A stretch of DNA of 6,535 nt from JADFRG01 sp046759305 (GCA_046759305.1 JBHIBY010000112.1:1-6535); one strand, 5' to 3'. Positions 1 to 6,078 are shown, numbered from the stretch's first letter. The notes: a model not told the origin generated them from the sequence alone. Translations and numbers: made by a program.

Positions 1-176
1 AAACACCGCTGTCCAAGCTCCGCGGTAGGTTTCACGACTACCACGGCATTCCCCTGCTCGTCACCTACCACCCCGCCTACCTCCTGCGAAACCCCAACGA
101 GAAAAAGTCTGCCTGGCAGGACCTGCAGTTGCTTCAGCGGGAACACAAGCGTCTCAGTGGCCGCGCCTCGCGATAA
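1..176 (+). CDS. Uracil-DNA glycosylase, type 4-like, C-terminal fragment (start lies outside the window)
   Basis: The frame starting at base 3 is open from the window edge to a TAA at 174-176 and gives about 57 residues. The peptide contains LSKLRGRFHDY, then VTYHPAYLLRNP, then a basic helical tail with EKKSAWQDLQLLQRE. The HPAYLLRNP segment is the C-terminal active-site motif of family 4/5 uracil-DNA glycosylases, which remove uracil from DNA as the first step of base excision repair in the cytoplasm. The WxDL and LQRE tail is the usual end of these proteins. The iron-sulfur cysteines and the first active-site motif would lie upstream, so type 4 versus type 5 cannot be settled here. It reads toward the HEPN gene, 185 bp before it, and no terminator hairpin with a T run is visible after the stop. 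The family call is firm; the subtype is an inference. Confidence 0.85.
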   Translation, partial: TPLSKLRGRFHDYHGIPLLVTYHPAYLLRNPNEKKSAWQDLQLLQREHKRLSGRASR

Positions 177-361
177 CGCAAGAAATCCCGTCGGCACACT
201 CCCAGGCAGTCAAGCTTCTTGATGGGAAAACATCGTTAACACCCCTAGAGACCAATCTACATCCACGTTGAGGGATCCAGAAGTTGCAATGAGAGGCAGA
301 TAGAGAGCCCGCGGTCCGAACGATATCCCGGGTCTGTGGGGCCCATACAACGGGAAGCCGG

Positions 362-1543
362 ATGAATCAATATGATGCTGCCCTAAACGCGGAGGGTCTT
401 GAGCCCGCGCCCGCGGCAGGATTTGAGATCGCTTTTCTACCATGGCTGGGCATGAACCGCGAGATGACCGCGGGACCGGTCGCATTCTCCCCCCTCCAGG
501 TTCAGGCAGTTCAAGATCCAGAGGTCCGTGAGTACCTAGATCGATATCTCCCCCGCTATAGGGAAGTCGACGGGGGGCCTGTAGAGCTCGTAGTGGTTGC
601 TAGACACGAGGGAGTGACGGGTTTCCGATATCATACGGCTAACGAACAGATCGACCTGATTCGAGCCACCTCGGTTCTGGCCCTCGCCATGATTGCAAAG
701 GCCCAGATTCTCCGGACGCTTCACAATAACCAGCGCCCTGCGCCTAATGCAGATTCGTTCCAGTTGATTTTCCAGCGATTCACCGCCAGGAGCGATTATG
801 TCGGCGTCACCGCTGGCCGTTGGACACATACATGGCCACTCGATCAAGTGAATTTCACCCGCCCGTGGACAGCCGTGGCTGTACACGGGGACGAAGATTC
901 GCACCTCCTAGAAGCCATGGGCAACCTCCTCCGAGGGCGATGCGAGGTCCGTCCCGAGCTTGCCAATCGAATATGGCGCAGTGTGGAGTGGTTCCGCCTG
1001 GCACACCTTGACGGTGCGGAGCAGCCTGATGCGACGAAATTGATGACTATGGCAACAGCATTCGAATCACTTCTTGATCTTCCAGATTTTGATAAACAGG
1101 CGGAGTTTGCCAACAGGATACAAGGGCTCGTTTACGACAACCACATACGGCGCGATGTACGACGCAGACGAAGCGGCAGGGAATTGGACCTTAGCCTCGC
1201 AGGGTGCTGGGCTTGGGATTTCTACGGCATCAGAAGTCGTCTCATCCATGGCGAGGAAGTCCCGGGCGCCGATTTCCGGATCGCAACTGGGGCACCCCAC
1301 CTTCTCGCGGCAGACTTGGTGTTTCGAGAATGCCTCCTCCGACAGCTATTTGAACTCGTATGTTTCGGGGCAGAGATCCATGAGAGCGCCGGGATAATGG
1401 AGCGTGCGGTTGCCGATTTTCCAGAGGGTCCAGAGCCCTTCGATCCTCTTGAGTGGGCGATCAATAACCACCTTCAGTTTGACCGCATCCATGAGGCTCT
1501 GGGATGGTCCGAGAGACCAGCTCCGCCAGAGGCAGAGCAGTGA
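362..1543 (+). CDS. ApeA-like HEPN-domain protein, putative ribonuclease of a conflict/defence type
   Basis: This 393-residue protein has no signal peptide or membrane span. Residues about 1-200 are a domain I do not recognise, with alternating hydrophobic stretches such as PVELVVVAR and an alanine-rich helix near residues 103-117. Residues about 200-345 look like an Apea-type HEPN domain: the helix WFRLAHLDGAEQPDATKLM, then TAFESLLDLPD, then YGIRSRLIHGEE. Arg291 and His296 form the R-x4-H motif of HEPN ribonucleases. HEPN proteins of this kind are often RNases in antiviral or abortive systems, but no target can be read from the sequence. The ATG at 362 is the only good start: the frame closes at a TGA at 290-292 with no other start codon between, and a weak GGGAAG lies 4 nt before it. 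The gene is monocistronic and convergent with fic. It could also be a non-nucleolytic HEPN protein; the domain call is by motif and context only. Confidence 0.65.
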   Translation: MNQYDAALNAEGLEPAPAAGFEIAFLPWLGMNREMTAGPVAFSPLQVQAVQDPEVREYLDRYLPRYREVDGGPVELVVVARHEGVTGFRYHTANEQIDLIRATSVLALAMIAKAQILRTLHNNQRPAPNADSFQLIFQRFTARSDYVGVTAGRWTHTWPLDQVNFTRPWTAVAVHGDEDSHLLEAMGNLLRGRCEVRPELANRIWRSVEWFRLAHLDGAEQPDATKLMTMATAFESLLDLPDFDKQAEFANRIQGLVYDNHIRRDVRRRRSGRELDLSLAGCWAWDFYGIRSRLIHGEEVPGADFRIATGAPHLLAADLVFRECLLRQLFELVCFGAEIHESAGIMERAVADFPEGPEPFDPLEWAINNHLQFDRIHEALGWSERPAPPEAEQ

Positions 1544-1825
1544 TTCAACAGCTGTAGACGTCAAAAAGTCACTGTGATGCCGAAAATTCATTGACTTTGC
1601 GTTGACGATCTGCTCGTGGCCAGCGCCTTGGCTGAGCATCTTGACCGAGATGCGGATAAACCGTTGATGGGGTCGTACCTTTACTCTTGGGTCCACCCGG
1701 TAGCTGTGAAACCTCTCAAGAGAGTAGAGGGCGGACAATAGGGGGATGCAATACTGGCTTTTCGAGAGCGTAGAGGGAGGTATACTGACTCACAAGCAAA
1801 AATCTGACCCCTATCCTGACGCTAT
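1544..1825. other. Convergent intergenic gap with no convincing gene; possible mobile-element remnant
   Basis: This stretch separates the 3' ends of the HEPN gene (+) and fic (-). Short open frames exist on both strands but lack ribosome sites and family features, and the longest (minus strand) lies partly antisense to the HEPN gene. A perfect CTCTC-AA-GAGAG dyad sits at 1713-1724, but its loop is too small and it has no T run, so it is not a normal terminator. Bases about 1795-1815, AAAATCTGACCCCTAT on the plus strand, read on the minus strand as ATAGGGGTCAGATTTT. That resembles sequences I have seen near IS200-like/REP-associated transposase genes, but the recollection is weak and no transposase is present. 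No recognisable terminator for either gene was seen. Confidence 0.4.
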
Positions 1826-3376
1826 CTAACTCTCATTCTGCTTTTTACCAAAGCATTGAGCGTACAGATCCTCGATCTGCTTGATCTCCGCGTTGGTCAG
1901 TGCTGCGAATTCCTTCGTTCGAGCCCGCGTCGAAAGGTGACCCTGACCCTGCCGCAGGAAATGATGGATCAAGTCGATCTTCTGATTCGGCATGTCGAGA
2001 ATGTCCTGGACGCCTTGAGAAAATCGGTCATACGCCTCTAGATAGCCCACTTCTTCAGGTAGATCATCCACAATCGTTTGCTCGACGCACTTGTAGAGAA
2101 ATTCCGCATGAGCAGTCGCGTCGAAATAGCGATAATAATCCGCGGTATCGTTTTTCACTCGGACGTTGCCGGTCGCTGTTACTTCCCAGTCTATAAAGTC
2201 AAGTAACGGGCCCGAGTAGGATTCCAAGACTTTGCGATAGTGCTCAGCCTCACGGAGAATCGCCGCGCTGACCGGGAAAACCACGCCAGGTGGGTTATAG
2301 CCAGCGTTCGCCAGTCCATGGTGAATGAGCCAGCGATGTAGCCGCCCGTTACCATCTTCAAATGGATGGACGTACACGAACCCAAATGCGATCGAGGCCG
2401 CCGCAACTACAGGATCGATTCGGCCTGGCACGGAGCGACGATCATACGCGACGATGCCCTCGATAAGGCTTATGAGGTCTTCGGGCCGCGCGCTGATGTG
2501 GTCGGGGATTGGTTCTTGGGTTCTCCGATCATGTATTCCGACGAAGCCACCCTCCTGTCGCAACCCAAGATGCACCAACCGGGAGTCGCCGATGACGATC
2601 CCTTGCAGACGTTCCAGTTCAGCTATGTTGAGAGGGCGGGATCCGGCTTCACCGATCGCCTTTCCCCAGCGCCCCATCCGTTGGGCCGACGGTTGTTCTC
2701 CTTCAATCTGGAAGGAGGACTTACTGTCTTTGAGCAGAAGGAAAGCAGCCGCACGCCTTATGACATCAGCATGTGTGCGGCCAACGATTTCGCTCGCCCG
2801 TTGATCGAGTTTTTTCTCAATGAATTGCTCAAGCAAGGGAGTTCGCCGCACCATCGGGCAAAAGGCACGAGTGCCTGGCAGGTTGTCTATGACTTTATGC
2901 CTCGGGGAAGGAGTACCCTCTAGCAGCGCAAATTGCTTTTTGGGATCTACGATTGGTACGGCTCGAACCTTCCCCGGGTCCGGAACGTTCAGCTGCCGGC
3001 CAGTCAGCCATTCGTACAGATACCAAAGCCGTCGGGTATAAGCACCGGTCGGTGCGGACCGAATCATCTTCACAATTTCCCGATCTTCGACCACTCTAAA
3101 CAGCGCTGCCAGCACACCTAGATCAATGCCCTCCCATTTGAGGGCAAATTCAAGGTGTCCGAGGAGTGTATCGTCCGGCGCATGTCTCGGACTGAGAAGC
3201 TGCCACTCGTTCGTCGAAGTCGGTTGGTGGCGTTCGGCGATTGCAGTGAGCCGAGGGGGCAGAGGCAACTTCAAGGCGTAATGATCGCTCAGAGCAGAGT
3301 AGCCAGCTGGCCGGACTCGTTCCGGAACGGCCCGTCCGTGAAAATCGGTTATGAGATGCGAAAAACGATCACCCAT
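1826..3376 (-). CDS. Fic family protein (putative AMP-transferase) with N-terminal inhibitory motif
   Basis: This is a cytoplasmic protein of 516 residues. The Fic core spans about residues 210-400. The active-site loop is HPFEDGNGRLHR at 337-348, matching HPFx(D/E)GNGRxxR, with the general-base His337 and the phosphate-binding Asn343/Arg345 present. Such enzymes usually move AMP from ATP onto a hydroxyl group of a target protein; the target is unknown. Ser221, Glu225 and Gly226 form the S-x3-E-G inhibitory helix motif, placed before the core as in class II Fic proteins, so the enzyme is probably self-restrained. Residues 1-200 are an extra domain I cannot name, with a marked RRLWYLYEWLTGR segment at 115-127. 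Residues about 455-510 are helical and may be a winged-helix-like tail. A good AAGGA site lies 7 nt before the ATG. The gene is alone, convergent with the HEPN gene, and preceded by a striking operator array. No separate antitoxin gene is visible. Confidence 0.92.
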   Translation of the reverse strand: MGDRFSHLITDFHGRAVPERVRPAGYSALSDHYALKLPLPPRLTAIAERHQPTSTNEWQLLSPRHAPDDTLLGHLEFALKWEGIDLGVLAALFRVVEDREIVKMIRSAPTGAYTRRLWYLYEWLTGRQLNVPDPGKVRAVPIVDPKKQFALLEGTPSPRHKVIDNLPGTRAFCPMVRRTPLLEQFIEKKLDQRASEIVGRTHADVIRRAAAFLLLKDSKSSFQIEGEQPSAQRMGRWGKAIGEAGSRPLNIAELERLQGIVIGDSRLVHLGLRQEGGFVGIHDRRTQEPIPDHISARPEDLISLIEGIVAYDRRSVPGRIDPVVAAASIAFGFVYVHPFEDGNGRLHRWLIHHGLANAGYNPPGVVFPVSAAILREAEHYRKVLESYSGPLLDFIDWEVTATGNVRVKNDTADYYRYFDATAHAEFLYKCVEQTIVDDLPEEVGYLEAYDRFSQGVQDILDMPNQKIDLIHHFLRQGQGHLSTRARTKEFAALTNAEIKQIEDLYAQCFGKKQNES

Positions 3377-3553
3377 TTGGCAATCCTTATCGTTCTGTTC
3401 ACCAGCTATGAAAACTAATCACCTGCGGGAGCAAATTTCGATATTTCATTCACTCTTTTCAGACAAAACTCACTCTATGGTCAATTTGTGAAAAACATTC
3501 ACCTCTTATGAAAACTGTTCACCGGCTTTGCAACTGTATGAATTATATTCACC
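3338..3553. repeat. Array of nine phased 16-bp operator-like sites upstream of and entering fic
   Basis: On the plus strand the consensus is RTGAAAANYRTTCACC, an imperfect palindrome of the form (A/G)TGAA-N6-TTCAC(C). Sites begin at 3338, 3358, 3388, 3408, 3439, 3459, 3488, 3508 and 3538. The best copies are 3488 (GTGAAAAACATTCACC), 3508 (ATGAAAACTGTTCACC), 3408 (ATGAAAACTAATCACC) and 3538 (ATGAATTATATTCACC). The sites at 3388, 3439 and 3459 keep mainly the TCAC half, and 3338 keeps mainly the TGAAAA half. Start-to-start distances are 20, 30, 20, 31, 20, 29, 20 and 30 bp, so all sites fall on nearly the same face of the helix. The distances are not multiples of three, which argues against a coding repeat. 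The two sites at 3338 and 3358 lie in or over the first fic codons. The stretch is AT-rich with phased A-tracts and may be bent. The binding protein is unknown; Fic itself or a regulator outside the window are possible. Confidence 0.8.
3384..3388 (-). promoter_or_regulatory. Ribosome binding site of fic
   Basis: On the minus strand the sequence reads AAGGA, 7 nt before the ATG at 3376-3374. It supports that start codon over internal ones. It lies between the two operator-like repeats that begin at 3358 and 3388, with the latter starting on its edge, so a protein bound there could also affect the leader. Confidence 0.7.
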
Positions 3554-3570
3554 TATCAACCTGTTTGCAA
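3542..3570 (-). promoter_or_regulatory. Likely sigma70-type promoter of fic, with an operator over the -10 box
   Basis: On the minus strand TTGCAA (3570-3565) is followed after exactly 17 bp by a perfect TATAAT (3547-3542). Transcription would start near 3535, giving a leader of about 160 nt before the fic ATG. The operator-like site 3538-3553 covers the -10 box completely, so occupancy there should block RNA polymerase, while most other sites lie downstream in the leader. The start point is predicted from the hexamers only. Confidence 0.65.
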
Positions 3571-3580
3571 GCCCTTTAAG

Positions 3581-3924
3581 GTCGTATGCTGCTCCCATGC
3601 CCGAGGGTCGGAGTCGAGTTTCCTGTGGAAATGCAGGGATAGACGGATGGATCTATTTCCCGCTCGATAGAACTCCTTCACGCCCCAAGTAAGACAGGCT
3701 GCCGGCACCATGCCCGTCGTCGCCCCAGCCTGATCCGCCCCTAAGCCCTTCGACCACGAAGCGCCTGCTCCGATGACCCTGCACCGCGACCAACCGGCGC
3801 TTGCTACCCTGATGAGCGTCGTAGGAAACAAGCCGCTCTTCGACCCACTGTGCCGGAATCTTGACTTCCTGTGGCTATACAGACCTCTAGCGCACCGCCG
3901 CCCAGCACAGTCAGTGAGGTGAGG
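3581..3924. other. Gene-poor stretch between the fic promoter and the CDGSH-tail remnant
   Basis: No gene could be supported here. A minus-strand frame stays open from 4014 to 3556, but its product is an arginine- and serine-rich low-information peptide, its end runs into the fic promoter and it crosses the CDGSH-tail remnant in another frame. A short plus-strand frame from the ATG at 3773 to a TGA near 3920 encodes about 49 residues (starting MTLHRDQPALATLMSVVGNK) without a ribosome site or any family I know. The base composition is GC-rich, in contrast to the AT-rich fic leader next to it. It may be a decayed gene or insertion debris. Confidence 0.4.
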
Positions 3925-3980
3925 ACTAGGCGCTGACCCTGGGGGCCGAGTCATCAGCCTGGAAGTCGATACGCCCGTGG
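3925..3980 (-). pseudogene. Displaced 3' end of a CDGSH gene (left copy of a 56-bp direct repeat)
   Basis: These 56 bases align without gaps to 6023-6078, the end of the CDGSH gene, with 48 of 56 identical by my count. In the matching frame the minus strand encodes GRIDFQADDSAPRVSA and a TAG stop, against SRVGFQADDSAPRVSG and TAG in the intact gene; eleven residues, FQADDSAPRVS, are identical. Upstream of this tail the similarity fades and the conserved CDG motif is not preserved, so this is a gene end rather than a gene. It lies 39 bp beyond the TcmP stop codon. It may be the original 3' end of the CDGSH gene pushed away by an insertion, or the relic of a second CDGSH gene. Confidence 0.75.
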
Positions 3981-4019
3981 AAATGGCAACAGTCCCCACT
4001 TTCTGGCCTACCAACGGAC

Positions 4020-5156
4020 TTAATGGAACGTGATCCGCGTACCTGGGGGATATTCTCCCGGACGATTACGCGACGAGGACGGCCTCTCTACCTGGATGAG
4101 GGGAGGTTTCGTAAGTTCCATTGGTTTCAAAGTCTTGGTCCTGAGATGAATAGTCTCAGAATAGGGGGTCTCTTCAAGGACGAAGCGCTCGACATCTTCG
4201 ATCGTAACCTTGCCGGATCCTCGGAACCGCTGGCGGAGAAGTCCCTTGAGGTGGTCAAGATTTACAGCAGGCTGAAGAAGTACGAGCTGATCGGTCTCCG
4301 TTCGGTCTGAGAATACCTGGCCCTGCAGCGGGTCGGCACGCCACATGGTCTGCTTCATTTTACTGAGCCCCTGGGGACTGTTGGTCCCGAAGAATAAGAA
4401 GTATTCCGTGCGATTGCCTTGGTTAATCATCTCGAAGGTTCTTACGTATCGCAGGCCCGCTGCCTCAACCAACTGATTGCGATAAAGGTTGATTATCTTA
4501 TCCTGGCGAACCTCAGGCTGTTTTTCGCGTGTTATCGGTTCCCAGGTGTCTGTTCCAAAGAGCTGGTCAAAGTGAACTCGAATCTCGGGTTCAGGATGAG
4601 AGAGAAATCGGTTGATTGCCTCGAACATGAAGGTAATCAAACATTCACACCTAGGGTTTTTGACAATGTGGGCGATGATCCTCAGCGGAACTCCTGCAAA
4701 ACCGAAGGGGTCGATGAAGGCGAACGTTGGGGCCAGCCGAAGGCCCTTTCCTTCTATGTGGTCGAGTCCCTTGGTCATTATGGGGGCGAACTCCCCCTGG
4801 ATGACATGGATTTTGACCCAGTCTGGAATAGGTTGAATGGCCCTAAACCCATCGATCTCCTCCTTGAGGGCCGCTGCCCGGTCGTCCTTCACCTCGATGA
4901 ACATGAACACCACCTCTCGCTGAGCTCGGGGAGTTTGAAAGTGGGGATGATCCAAGAGCGCCTTCATGGCGATAATGGGGGACCCGTCCTCTCCTTTGTG
5001 GTACCGACCAGGTCCCGCGAAGCCGTCCACAAAAAGGATGCGGCCATTATGTTTGGCCATCATAGGGAGCCAGGCGTGGAGATATCTTTGAAGGATCAGA
5101 TGTTTGATCTTCGTATGGGGCTCAATTGCCCAACGAGTCGTACGGGGAACTGCCAT
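4020..5156 (-). CDS. tcmP: Three-Cys-motif partner protein TcmP (methyltransferase-like)
   Basis: This 378-residue soluble protein belongs by its motifs to the TcmP family, which is named for occurring beside three-cysteine-motif proteins such as the one upstream here. The N-terminal part (about 1-260) looks like a Rossmann-type methyltransferase: VDGFAGPG at 43-50 resembles the SAM-binding glycine loop, MFIEVKDD at 85-92 holds the acidic residue expected at the end of the second strand, and AFIDPFGF at 146-153 resembles motif IV. Residues about 300-350 (LLRQRFRGSGKVTIEDVERF and following) look like a winged helix. The reaction and substrate are not known to me. The gene follows the DUF5131 stop by 6 nt, so the two are surely co-transcribed and probably translationally coupled. 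Its C-terminus extends past the winged helix with a basic, proline-rich tail. The family call is fairly firm; methyltransferase activity is inference. Confidence 0.85.
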   Translation of the reverse strand: MAVPRTTRWAIEPHTKIKHLILQRYLHAWLPMMAKHNGRILFVDGFAGPGRYHKGEDGSPIIAMKALLDHPHFQTPRAQREVVFMFIEVKDDRAAALKEEIDGFRAIQPIPDWVKIHVIQGEFAPIMTKGLDHIEGKGLRLAPTFAFIDPFGFAGVPLRIIAHIVKNPRCECLITFMFEAINRFLSHPEPEIRVHFDQLFGTDTWEPITREKQPEVRQDKIINLYRNQLVEAAGLRYVRTFEMINQGNRTEYFLFFGTNSPQGLSKMKQTMWRADPLQGQVFSDRTETDQLVLLQPAVNLDHLKGLLRQRFRGSGKVTIEDVERFVLEETPYSETIHLRTKTLKPMELTKPPLIQVERPSSSRNRPGEYPPGTRITFH

Positions 5157-5162
5157 TGCGGC

Positions 5163-5900
5163 CTAAACCAAACTGAATTGGGTCTCCTGACAAATGGCCG
5201 GCATACCTTCCCAGATCCTCCCATCTAGGACACGTCCCCCCGCCTTCGGGGTACGGCCACCCCACTGCTTGAAGAAAAACGGGATGCGAGCCTTCAAGCA
5301 CCTATCTCGGATCTGCCGCACCCATTCCGGGTCGATCGGTCGGTGGTTCGGCCCACTTTCCCCACCCACTATGACCCAGTGAATTGCTTCAAGCGGGAGG
5401 GAGGGAATTGGGCCAATCAGCGGTTCCACCGAGATAAACCGGACAGCCGCGGGCACCTTCTGGAGATACGCAACCCGCCACGTGTACCGGGCATTCTCGA
5501 CTGACACCCCTTGCCAAACATTTGGTGGCCACGGTAGGTGAGGTGCCATTTCAGCCATGCGCTTGGCACGCTTAGTGAGGATTTGGAAGATGTGCCAGTG
5601 AGCCTCGGTCATGACCTCGAATGCCTTCTGGATGAAATTATCCGGAATGAACTCGTGGAAAAGATCGCTCATGCTGTTAACGAAGATCATCCGGGGTTCT
5701 TTCCACTTCAGAGGGAGCCTGAGCTGGTTAGGGTGGAGGGTTACCTGGAAACCATTGCGGTACCGCGGGTTGCCCATGGCTTGAAGGCGGGCCGCCAGCC
5801 GCTCAGCGTAGCAGTTCTTACACCCGGGGCTGACTTTTGTACAGCCGGTCACCGGGTTCCACGTTGCATCCGTCCACTCGATTGCCGAGTTATCGCCCAT
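5163..5900 (-). CDS. Phage Gp37/Gp68-type DUF5131 three-cysteine protein
   Basis: This 245-residue protein opens with the family hallmark IEWTDATWNPVTGC, followed by Cys20-x6-Cys27-x2-Cys30 in GCTKVSPGCKNCYAE. The three cysteines probably hold a metal or iron-sulfur cluster, and the family layout is reminiscent of radical-SAM enzymes, although the spacing differs from the classic C-x3-C-x2-C. Other conserved blocks are IFVNSMSDLFHEFIP (72-86), ILTKR (107-111), GVSVENA (131-137), SVEPLIGPI (157-165), VGGESG (178-183) and FFFKQWGG (208-215). Length and motifs indicate an intact gene. Family members occur on phages and mobile DNA, and no function is established to my knowledge. It is the first gene of a two-gene operon with tcmP, 6 nt downstream. 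The start at 5900 gives the expected MGDNSAIEWT N-terminus; only a weak GATGGG precedes it. Confidence 0.9.
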   Translation of the reverse strand: MGDNSAIEWTDATWNPVTGCTKVSPGCKNCYAERLAARLQAMGNPRYRNGFQVTLHPNQLRLPLKWKEPRMIFVNSMSDLFHEFIPDNFIQKAFEVMTEAHWHIFQILTKRAKRMAEMAPHLPWPPNVWQGVSVENARYTWRVAYLQKVPAAVRFISVEPLIGPIPSLPLEAIHWVIVGGESGPNHRPIDPEWVRQIRDRCLKARIPFFFKQWGGRTPKAGGRVLDGRIWEGMPAICQETQFSLV

Positions 5901-5941
5901 AGCCCATCTAGGCTCGAAGGTTATCAGGGCGGACTACGGAC

Positions 5942-5977
5942 ATCAAGCGAAATGCAGTGCTGCAATGATAGCTTGAT
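5942..5977. promoter_or_regulatory. Nested dyad symmetry upstream of the DUF5131-tcmP operon
   Basis: Outer arms ATCAAGC (5942-5948) and GCTTGAT (5971-5977) enclose inner arms TGCAG (5953-5957) and CTGCA (5960-5964), separated by TG. The linkers are 4 and 6 nt. It lies 42 bp before the DUF5131 start and 46 bp after the CDGSH stop. There is no T run on either side, so a rho-independent terminator is unlikely. An operator for the operon or a structured leader fits better. No strong promoter hexamers were identified nearby. Confidence 0.4.
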
Positions 5978-6022
5978 ATATGGGATGGTGCCCACGGTCT
6001 GCTGTCCGGCTTGACTGACGTC

Positions 6023-6078
6023 ACTAGCCGCTGACCCTGGGCGCCGAGTCATCAGCCTGAAAGCCGACACGCGAATGG
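6023..6078 (-). repeat. Right copy of the 56-bp direct repeat (3' end of the CDGSH gene)
   Basis: It is the counterpart of 3925-3980, in the same orientation and 2098 bp away start to start. It holds the last codons and the TAG stop of the intact CDGSH gene. Eight mismatches, by my count, separate the two copies, several of them at third codon positions. The two copies bracket the DUF5131-tcmP operon closely on both sides, as attachment-type repeats of a small inserted element would. Confidence 0.75.

Noticed and set aside
848..858. GTGAATTTCAC, resembling the fic operator palindrome.
   Set aside because: It is inside the HEPN coding sequence, the half-sites are only 1 bp apart instead of 5-6, and it is single; it is a chance match.
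1713..1724. CTCTC-AA-GAGAG dyad as a bidirectional terminator for the convergent genes.
   Set aside because: The loop is too short, the stem is only 5 bp and there is no T run on either strand.
1346..1738. A 130-codon minus-strand frame that could be an antitoxin antisense to the HEPN gene.
   Set aside because: About half of it is simply the complement of the HEPN coding sequence, it has no ribosome site, and the peptide shows no antitoxin-like features.
2366..2923. A 185-codon plus-strand frame inside fic.
   Set aside because: It lies wholly antisense to the Fic core, whose own frame carries all the conserved motifs; this is a shadow frame.
3338..3553. The repeat array as a CRISPR array or a plasmid iteron origin.
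   Set aside because: The units are 16 bp with 4- to 15-bp gaps, far too short for CRISPR spacers; and there is no replication initiator gene in the window, while a promoter and ribosome site tie the array to fic.
3556..4014. A 152-codon open frame on the minus strand.
   Set aside because: The product is rich in arginine, serine and glycine with no family features, there is no clear ribosome site, and the frame runs through both the CDGSH-tail remnant (in another frame) and into the fic promoter. A GC-rich chance frame is more likely.
4419..5228. A 269-codon plus-strand frame opposite tcmP.
   Set aside because: It is the complement of tcmP and the end of the DUF5131 gene, both of which have clear family motifs.
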